Shown: positions 14,030 through 19,135 of the stretch, piece after piece
Position numbering within the stretch: the stretch's first letter is position 1
Layout: the number at the start of each line of letters is the position of its first letter
Origin: Bacillota bacterium
Lineage (GTDB): Bacteria > Bacillota > Clostridia > Christensenellales > Aristaeellaceae
Direction: 5' to 3'
Assembly (NCBI GenBank): GCA_023458835.1
Contig: JAEWWY010000515.1
Span: 1 to 19,135 of the forward strand
DNA: 19,135 nt
Position numbers and translations under genes: made by a program
Notes under the pieces: generated by a model
The model's input: the letters and a program-made list of their open reading frames with translations, nothing else
The model's database searches: none
What the model was told of the DNA's origin: nothing

Positions 14030-15208
14030 TTATTGGGCAAGCTGATAGATATGAAGCACATCCTGCCAACACAGCTTTTTGAGGCCACCGATCGGTTCTT
14101 CCTCGCCAAACGCGGCGCCGGTCGCTTTTTTCGCCATCAGTTCAAGCTGGCTGCCGTCGATGCCAAGCTCCCCAAGCGTAGCGGGAAGCCCCATTTTGCG
14201 GAAGAATTCACGCAGGCGCGAAATGGCCTCCTGGATGATGGCATCGGGATCGCGGTAGCTGCCTTCCACGCCCATGACGTTGACCGCAAACTGCACAAAC
14301 ATGTTGATGTTGTCCTTGTAGACATACTGCATCCAGGCAGGCGTCAGCACGGCCAGGCCGGCGCCGTGCGCCACGTCGTATATGGCGCTGAGCTCGTGCT
14401 CCATGCCATGGCAGGCCCAGTCCTGGGCACGGCCCATGCCCACCAGGCCGTTATGGGCGACCGTCCCGCCGAAGCCAACCTCGCACCAGGCATCATAGTT
14501 TTGCGGATCGGCAAGCACGATTGGCGCGTTTTTCATGATGGTTTTCAGCACCGTCTCGCACAGGCCGTCAGTCAGGTCGGTGTGGGTCGTGTTGGTGAAA
14601 TAGCGCTCGAAGACATGGCTCATCATATCGGCCACGCCGTTGGCGATCTGGTTTTTGGGCAGGGTGAAAAACAGCTCCGGGTTCATGACGCTTAGCAGCG
14701 GCCTCAAAAGCGGGCTGCCGTAGCCGTACTTGAGCCGCTTTTCCTCATTGGTGATGACGGTATCGCCGCTGGCCTCGCTGCCGGCGGCCGGAATGGTCAG
14801 GACCGTGGCCACGGGCAGCGCCTTTTGAACCGGCTTCCCCTGCTCGTATACCTCCCAGACGTCGCCGTCATAATAGACACCCAAGGCGATGGCCTTGGCC
14901 GAATCGATGGCGCTCCCGCCGCCCACGGCAAGGATCAGGTCGACCTTTTCCTTTTTGCACAGGGCAATGCCCTCATGCACCAGGGAGAGCCGGGGGTTGG
15001 GCACCACGCCGCCCAGTTCAATGTAAGCGAGCCCGCTTTCCCGCAAGGACGCGGTCACCGTATCATAGAGCCCGCTTTTTTTGATGCTGCCCCCGCCATA
15101 GTGGAGCAGGATCTTGCTTGCATGCGGTTTTAGCAGCGCGCCGATCTGTTTTTCCGTATCTTTCCCAAAGAGGATGCGAGCCGGCGAATAGAAATCGAAA
15201 TTGAGCAT
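14030..15208 (-). CDS. Iron-type alcohol dehydrogenase, YqhD/BdhA-like aldehyde reductase
   Basis: 392 residues. The Rossmann part has GGGSI (38-42) and GGGSAIDSAK (96-105). The metal ligands fall at Asp194, His198, His267 and His281 (GVADMMSHVF, ACHGMEHELSAIYDVAHG), the same positions as the four ligands known in Escherichia coli YqhD, and Lys160 is also kept. This subfamily reduces short-chain aldehydes with NAD(P)H in the cytoplasm, producing butanol or scavenging toxic aldehydes. ATG 15208 has GGGAGGG upstream. It heads an operon with a VOC protein and an aldo/keto reductase remnant, so carbonyl stress defence is more likely than fermentation. A 19-nt-spacer promoter supports stress induction. 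Confidence 0.93.
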   Translation of the reverse strand: MLNFDFYSPARILFGKDTEKQIGALLKPHASKILLHYGGGSIKKSGLYDTVTASLRESGLAYIELGGVVPNPRLSLVHEGIALCKKEKVDLILAVGGGSAIDSAKAIALGVYYDGDVWEVYEQGKPVQKALPVATVLTIPAAGSEASGDTVITNEEKRLKYGYGSPLLRPLLSVMNPELFFTLPKNQIANGVADMMSHVFERYFTNTTHTDLTDGLCETVLKTIMKNAPIVLADPQNYDAWCEVGFGGTVAHNGLVGMGRAQDWACHGMEHELSAIYDVAHGAGLAVLTPAWMQYVYKDNINMFVQFAVNVMGVEGSYRDPDAIIQEAISRLREFFRKMGLPATLGELGIDGSQLELMAKKATGAAFGEEEPIGGLKKLCWQDVLHIYQLAQ

Positions 15209-15265
15209 ATAGCAAATTCCCTCCCGTTTTCATTTGGTAAGTTCTGATCCGGCAGTATATCATGT

Positions 15266-15296
15266 ATCATAAACCTTCACCTTGGCTCTAAGTCAA
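15266..15296 (-). promoter_or_regulatory. Candidate MerR-type promoter (19-nt spacer) for the alcohol dehydrogenase operon
   Basis: On the minus strand TTGACT (15296-15291) and TATGAT (15271-15266) are 19 nt apart. The long spacer and the TTGACTTAGAG left half resemble promoters activated by MerR-family AdhR/NmlR regulators. The right half-site is poorly matched, and no merR gene is in the window. Confidence 0.5.
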
Positions 15297-15326
15297 TAGG
15301 CTGCCGGGAAAAGCACCGGTTTTGGC

Positions 15327-16508
15327 TCACGGAATGTTTTCGAAAAAATCATTTTTCAGCACATCCGGACCAACCGTGCTCGCGTACAGGCCGAACTTGC
15401 GGCAGTCATACCGGCCGGATTCGGCCATGTCATCATCCAGTGGGTATTGGGACCTGTGCTTTAACAGCGCTTCCCCGGCGATAAAGAAGGCAGTGCGCCC
15501 GCCAAAGGCGGCAAGCGGCGCCTGCCAGTCCATCACGATGGGATTTTCCTTGTACAGATGCAGATACAGCTTTTTGACCTGCCAGATACCATACTTTTCA
15601 AAGGATGCCTGATCGTAATCCTCCTGTGCGGCTTTCGCGGCGCAATGGATGGAAGCGTGGGCGATTACCTGATGGGCGCAGTGGCCATATTCGCCGTTCA
15701 TGTCATGGGTGAGCAATACGTCAGGCTGATAGCGGCGCAGCACATTTACGAGCCAGGGGTGGACGGTTTTTGTCCCGCCCCAGAGGGAATAGGCTTTCTC
15801 ACGCGTAGGAGCTTTTTTGTCCCGGAAAGAACCGATCATCGGATAGTAACGCACGCCGGCTGTCCAGAGACCGTCAAGCAGTTCATTCCTGCGGTTGTTC
15901 GCGCCGCAGGTCATGTAAACGACCTGCACTTTATAGCCCCTTTCACCTGCGTAAAGCGGCAATGCGCCGCCGAACCAGATAAACTCGTCGTCCGGATGGG
16001 CGGACAGCATCATCATGTCCGCCTTGCCCTCCAGCGTTTCCCATTGCTGCACCCAATCGGGCGTATGGCCTTCACCGATCAGGTGAAGCTCTGCAATAGA
16101 CATCATGCCGCCCATGCTGCCCGCGTGCACGCGCAGCGAAGTCACGCCCGGCAGTTTCATATACTGGTGTTCATAGCCGCCGGGTAAAATGGTTTCATAA
16201 TCGGTCCAATTCCCCGCCTCATCCGTGATTTGAACGGTGTATCCGGCCGTAGCGCCGCTGAAACACAGGTACAGGCCGTAGCAGGGCGCGTCTTCAGGCA
16301 GGTCAAGCTGCGCATAGCCCTTCTTGCATGCCCAGGCGGTCATGTAGCGCCCGTCCGTCAGGCAGCCCGCGTTGATTGCGTTGTTCGATACGGTAATCCT
16401 TGCCAGGCTGGTTATTTCAGAGGCCTGCGTTTCATCCGCCCCTCCTGCAAACGCGGCGCCGAACGGGAAGGCAAGCAAAAGCGCCAGTAACAGGATCCGC
16501 TTTTTCAT
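15327..16508 (-). CDS. Secreted PIG-L family deacetylase with N-terminal beta-sandwich domain
   Basis: 393 residues. A signal peptide covers about 1-21 (cleavage near AFA-GG, no lipobox). Residues about 30-145 look like a discoidin-type carbohydrate-binding domain (LTDGRYMTAWAC ... SLRVHAG). The PIG-L domain follows, with the metal site SAHPDDEFIWFGG (HPDDE at 171-175), His268 and YGHCAH (274-279). The family removes N-acetyl groups from GlcNAc-containing glycans or conjugates using zinc. Here it would act outside the membrane. ATG 16508 has GGAG about 8 nt upstream. It is divergent from the phosphodiester glycosidase at 16676 and separated from the alcohol dehydrogenase operon by 118 nt. Substrate unknown; surface or dietary amino-sugar glycan is inferred. 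Confidence 0.9.
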   Translation of the reverse strand: MKKRILLLALLLAFPFGAAFAGGADETQASEITSLARITVSNNAINAGCLTDGRYMTAWACKKGYAQLDLPEDAPCYGLYLCFSGATAGYTVQITDEAGNWTDYETILPGGYEHQYMKLPGVTSLRVHAGSMGGMMSIAELHLIGEGHTPDWVQQWETLEGKADMMMLSAHPDDEFIWFGGALPLYAGERGYKVQVVYMTCGANNRRNELLDGLWTAGVRYYPMIGSFRDKKAPTREKAYSLWGGTKTVHPWLVNVLRRYQPDVLLTHDMNGEYGHCAHQVIAHASIHCAAKAAQEDYDQASFEKYGIWQVKKLYLHLYKENPIVMDWQAPLAAFGGRTAFFIAGEALLKHRSQYPLDDDMAESGRYDCRKFGLYASTVGPDVLKNDFFENIP

Positions 16509-16598
16509 ATGGCTTCTCCATCCCCAACAGTCCGCATCATTGCGTTTGCCGGCAGGTATTGATGTTAAAGAGGGCGCGTCTTGGGACGATTATACAAC

Positions 16599-16628
16599 TT
16601 GACAACATAATTTGAAAGGATGTATAAT
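16599..16628 (+). promoter_or_regulatory. Consensus sigma-A promoter of the phosphodiester glycosidase gene
   Basis: TTGACA (16599-16604) and TATAAT (16623-16628) are both perfect and 18 nt apart. The predicted start is near 16635, giving a 40-nt leader. This is the strongest promoter in the window and suggests constitutive expression. A minus-strand TATAAT at 16594-16589 could serve the divergent PIG-L gene, but has no good -35. Confidence 0.85.
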
Positions 16629-16675
16629 ATTTTACATATTTTGCATTTATCAGCATGTCTGGAGAGAGGAAACCA

Positions 16676-17545
16676 ATGATACAAAAGCGACTGATCTGCC
16701 TGCTGTTTTTATGCCTTATGCCGATGGCCGCCTTTAGTGAAAGCAAATTTGATCTTCCGCTGGATATTTCCGTCGGCGGCTATGTGCCGGATCCCAACGG
16801 TTTTTCAAGCAGCGGCTATCAGGACGAAAGCTTGAGCGTAAGAGTGGAAAAGCGGGACGCAGGCGGCGTTTACTTTCACGTTGTATGGGTTACCGTCAAG
16901 AGCCCGGCGCAGCTTCGCACCGCGGTGGCCGGAAAGCCCAATCAGAATGTGACTGCCAGCCCAATCAAAATGGCAAGAGCCTTGAACGCCGTTTTCGCCA
17001 TTAACGGCGAATTTTATGTACAGCGTACGCGGGACGTGTTTGTCTACCGTCAGGGGGAAATGTATCGCAATGATGCCGATCCCAAAAAAGACGTGCTTAT
17101 TATTGACGATCAGGGTGATTTTCACATCTTCACTTCAGAAAACAAGGCGGAAGAGATTCAGGCGTATATCGATGGCGGCGGCAAGATCATCAACGCGTTC
17201 AGCTTTGGCCCGGCCCTGGTGATTGACGGCGAAGTGGCGCAGGTCCGCAAGGACTATTATTTTGACGGACTGAACCGCCTGCCCCGCTCGGTGGTCGCCC
17301 AGGTCGGGCCGCGTTCTTACGTGTTTGTTGAGGTGGAGGGGCCCAAAATCAAATGCTGCACCCATCAGGAAATGGCTGATTTCATGGGCACCCTTGGGGT
17401 GCAGAACGCCTATAACCTGGACGGCGGCCAATCCTGCGTGATGGTTTTCAACGGGAGATTCATCGACAACAAGACCACCAATAACGAACGCCCCCAGAGC
17501 GATATCATCTATGTGGCCAGCGCCTTGAGCCCTGACGCACCATAA
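16676..17545 (+). CDS. Secreted phosphodiester glycosidase family protein (NAGPA / DUF2233)
   Basis: 289 residues. A signal peptide covers about 1-20 (RLICLLFLCLMPMAAFSES). The NAGPA domain follows with FAINGEFY (107-114), SFGPALVIDGE (176-186), AYNLDGGQSCVMV (245-257) and the C-terminal ERPQSDIIYV (271-280), all in the expected order. The family includes the enzyme that uncovers mannose-6-phosphate by removing GlcNAc from a phosphodiester; bacterial members are thought to cleave sugar phosphodiesters of envelope or capsule glycans. ATG 16676 is preferred over in-frame ATG 16655 because GGAGAGAGG lies 6 nt upstream and it gives a clean signal peptide. The Lgt-like gene follows after 11 nt. 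Confidence 0.9.
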   Translation: MIQKRLICLLFLCLMPMAAFSESKFDLPLDISVGGYVPDPNGFSSSGYQDESLSVRVEKRDAGGVYFHVVWVTVKSPAQLRTAVAGKPNQNVTASPIKMARALNAVFAINGEFYVQRTRDVFVYRQGEMYRNDADPKKDVLIIDDQGDFHIFTSENKAEEIQAYIDGGGKIINAFSFGPALVIDGEVAQVRKDYYFDGLNRLPRSVVAQVGPRSYVFVEVEGPKIKCCTHQEMADFMGTLGVQNAYNLDGGQSCVMVFNGRFIDNKTTNNERPQSDIIYVASALSPDAP

Positions 17546-17556
17546 GGAAGGCGGCC

Positions 17557-18576
17557 ATGAAACATATGAAAAGCCTGCTGCTTTTGTTGGCTGTTCTGCT
17601 GGGATTGGCTGTGCTGTGCGCGTTTGTGCCGGATGGGCTGATGCTCAGTGAGGCGCAGAACGCTTACTATACCGGCGAATCCCCCGCGGCATATCAATGG
17701 CAGGTATGGCCGTATGGCCGCACATTGGCGCTGGGCGCGGCCGCGGCCATCCTCTGCGCGGCGCTTTTGATGCGGCACAGCGCGGGCACGCCGTACGCAG
17801 CCCTGCTTTCGGCGCTGTCAATCTGGCTGGGCATTCTCTTTTCCCGCGTGTTCTACTGCCTGGTCAATATCAGCTTTTACGCGGAGGAAACCGGCAGCCT
17901 GGCCTATTTGCGGCTCTGGGAGGGCGGCATGTCCATGGCTGGTGCATTGCTCGGCGCATCACTGGCAGCTTTTGTGGTTGCGAAAAAAACGGGCGACAGG
18001 CGATACCTGGATGCCGCCGCGGTGGCGCTGGCAGCTTTTGTCCTCATCGCCCGGATCGGCGAAAAGTATACGGAGATGGGCCGCGGCATGGATATCGATT
18101 TCTCCGGCCCGTTTGCCATTGAGGGGAACTTTGGCGGGGTACTCAACGTTTGGCTGATGGAAGCATTGATTGCGCTGGCCATACTGGCTGCGCTGATTGG
18201 TCTTGGCCGCCGCTGAAAAGGGCTGTCCGGTGATGGCTTGCCACTCTTTTTCCTGCTCTTTGGCACGGCGCAGATTCTGATGGAAAGCCTGCGTGCCGAC
18301 CGGCACATGATCTGGGGCTTTGTCAAGGCCCAGCAGGTGCTTGCCATGCTGATGGCAACCGGCGGCCTGGTCATCCTTGCCAAGCGCGTTCAACGCATTC
18401 CGGCTGCTGTTGTGGCTTCCGCGGCAGCGGCGGCAGCGGCGTTTGGGCTGGAGAAAGCGCTGGACCGGCTGGATATCTCGCCGCTCCTTTTGTACGGCGC
18501 GTATGTTCTCGCGCTGGGGGCATATCTTGCTTTTGCCTTCTTTGTTGTTCGCCGGGTCAGGAGCCTGGGCCATTGA
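17557..18576 (+). pseudogene. Lgt-like membrane protein interrupted by an in-frame TGA
   Basis: 339 codons, mostly hydrophobic helices. Similarity to prolipoprotein diacylglyceryl transferase is seen in LRLWEGGMSMAGALLGASLA (IWEGGL..HGGLIGG in Lgt), LIARIGEKYTEMGRG (GRIGNF...YGR) and FGTAQILMESLRADR (YGL.RF..EFLR.D). The His found essential in E. coli Lgt is Ala here, and the Asn of the signature is also changed, so true Lgt activity is doubtful. TGA at 18214-18216 falls after GLGRR, and the same frame continues KGLSGDGLPLFFLLFG to a stop at 18574-18576; restoring CGA (Arg) would mend it. No credible restart site lies downstream. TGA is used as a normal stop by other genes here, for example at 950 and 7454. 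Either a recent nonsense mutation or a sequencing error is likely. It is 11 nt after the NAGPA gene, with GGAAGG overlapping that gene's stop. Confidence 0.75.
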
Positions 18577-18629
18577 TCCCTATTTTCCTGGCGCGGTTCT
18601 TTGCCGCGGGCAAGACCCGGAAGGGTTGG

Positions 18630-18870
18630 GCAAGGTGTCCTAAACGGTGTTGTACGGGCTTTGCTGTGCAGCAAAAGACCGTTGCTGTGACCGGGGTCCT
18701 TGACGGCACAGGTATCCCACAGCGCCCGGGCAATGCGCTTTGCCATCCCCCGGTAATAGACCGCCCGTTCTTCCGGAAGAAGGCGGTTCATTTCCAGCAT
18801 GCCGCAGGCAGCGATGATCAGGCGGTAATTGTCCCTGGCACCCAGGGCACCCCAGGCCTGAAAGAACTGC
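18630..18870 (-). pseudogene. Remnant of a GH88/GH105-type unsaturated glucuronyl hydrolase (C-terminal piece)
   Basis: An open stretch on the minus strand reads FFQAW...RDNYR, then IIAACGMLEMNRLLPEERAVYY, then NGLLLHS. This resembles the block of GH88-type hydrolases where RDN.(R/E)..S(A)(S)..IAACGMLE precedes NGLLLH. After NGLLLHS the reading becomes unrelated, and upstream of FFQAW it is also unrelated. Only about 75 of 350-380 residues remain, and the Ser/Ala-rich segment expected after DNYR is missing. There is no start or ribosome binding site. These enzymes cleave the unsaturated uronic acid from oligosaccharides released by polysaccharide lyases. The family call rests on short motifs only. 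Confidence 0.6.
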
Positions 18871-18991
18871 CTCCTTTCCTGAACGCGGTTTTCCATGCGC
18901 ACAGGGAAGCCGCTATACGGGCATGACGCCGACGGAATACGCACAGCAAAAGAGGGAATAAAGCTGGTGTGCTTTCCGCGCTCCCCGGAGC

Positions 18992-19135
18992 TTAGCCCCG
19001 GTGAAAGCGAAAGCTTTGATGGTGCTCCTTTGCCGCCGCCGCTTTCAGGGGCAGCCGCCAGAGGCTGCCGGGGAAGCTTTTTTGCATCCGGGCATCATCC
19101 ATGATGATTTCCTCAGCCTTTGCGGCAAGGGCAGG
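18992..19135 (-). other. Open frame at the right edge, possible 3' end of an unrecognised gene
   Basis: 47 codons are open from the right edge to TAA at 18994-18992 on the minus strand, including ALAAKAEEIIMDDARMQ. I do not recognise the product. The plus-strand terminator hairpin lies inside this stretch, which argues against a real gene. The stretch 18871-18991 shows nothing recognisable on either strand. Confidence 0.2.
19041..19083 (+). terminator. Rho-independent terminator (plus strand)
   Basis: GGCAGCC (19050-19056) pairs with GGCTGCC (19063-19069) around a 6-nt loop. GCTTTC at 19041-19046 can pair with GGAAGC at 19072-19077, extending the stem, and TTTTTT follows at 19078-19083. No gene ends just upstream on the plus strand; the nearest is the Lgt-like reading at 18576. 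Confidence 0.65.

Noticed and set aside
13445..14695. Plus-strand open frame of 416 codons opposite the VOC and alcohol dehydrogenase genes
   Set aside because: Antisense shadow of two well-supported genes, without recognisable domains.
15810..16508. Loss of the Asp in the second PIG-L metal motif (YGHCAH rather than YGHPDH)
   Set aside because: As I recall, many Bacillota PIG-L proteins have GEYGHxAH here and the metal ligands themselves are kept, so this is probably a subfamily trait rather than inactivation.
18895..19104. Small plus-strand open frame near the right edge
   Set aside because: Proline/glycine-rich composition, no credible ribosome binding site, and it spans the terminator stem.

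Overview
The window looks like a high-GC genome of the Bacillota (Clostridia side). Reasons: strong AGGAGG-type ribosome binding sites with GTG and TTG starts, a textbook sigma-A promoter at 16599-16628, an LplA/LplB/LplC-type sugar ABC transporter, and a two-helix membrane AraC regulator of the YesS/YtdP type. The exact lineage cannot be fixed from sequence alone. No rRNA, tRNA, CRISPR array, transposase or phage gene was seen.

Region 1 (1-12764) reads as one amino-sugar or chito-oligosaccharide utilisation locus in two minus-strand operons around a plus-strand regulator. The upstream operon encodes a solute-binding protein (11115-12764), two permeases (9996-10973 and 9059-9979) and a cytoplasmic NagZ-like GH3 beta-N-acetylhexosaminidase (7459-9039). 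The regulator (5213-7456) is transcribed divergently from the second operon: a Gfo/Idh/MocA oxidoreductase, a GH9 enzyme of the exo-glucosaminidase type, a SIS-domain sugar-phosphate enzyme, and a BadF/BcrA-type N-acetylglucosamine kinase that runs off the left edge. The proposed flow is: capture and import of an oligosaccharide, intracellular cleavage by GH3 and GH9, phosphorylation, then isomerisation/deamination towards fructose-6-phosphate. No ATPase subunit is encoded, which is normal for Lpl-type transporters that share an MsmK-like ATPase.

Region 2 (13182-15300) is a minus-strand aldehyde-stress operon: a YqhD/BdhA-type alcohol dehydrogenase, a VOC-fold protein, and an aldo/keto reductase reduced to a pseudogene. 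Its candidate promoter has a 19-nt spacer, as in MerR-family (AdhR/NmlR) activated promoters. A bidirectional terminator-like hairpin at 13040-13074 separates it from region 1.

Region 3 (15327-19135) holds a secreted PIG-L-type deacetylase divergent from a NAGPA-type phosphodiester glycosidase. The glycosidase is followed by an Lgt-like membrane protein interrupted by an in-frame TGA. A GH88 remnant lies antisense downstream, and a plus-strand terminator sits near the right edge. Three damaged genes lie between 13182 and 18870, so this side appears to be decaying.

The most interesting points are: the amino-sugar locus with a GH3 whose KHFPGHG loop is rewritten; the divergent PIG-L / NAGPA / Lgt-like cluster, which may be an uncharacterised envelope glycan module; several long perfect hairpins, two between the binding protein and permease genes and one inside the start of the GH9 gene; and the 19-nt-spacer promoter.
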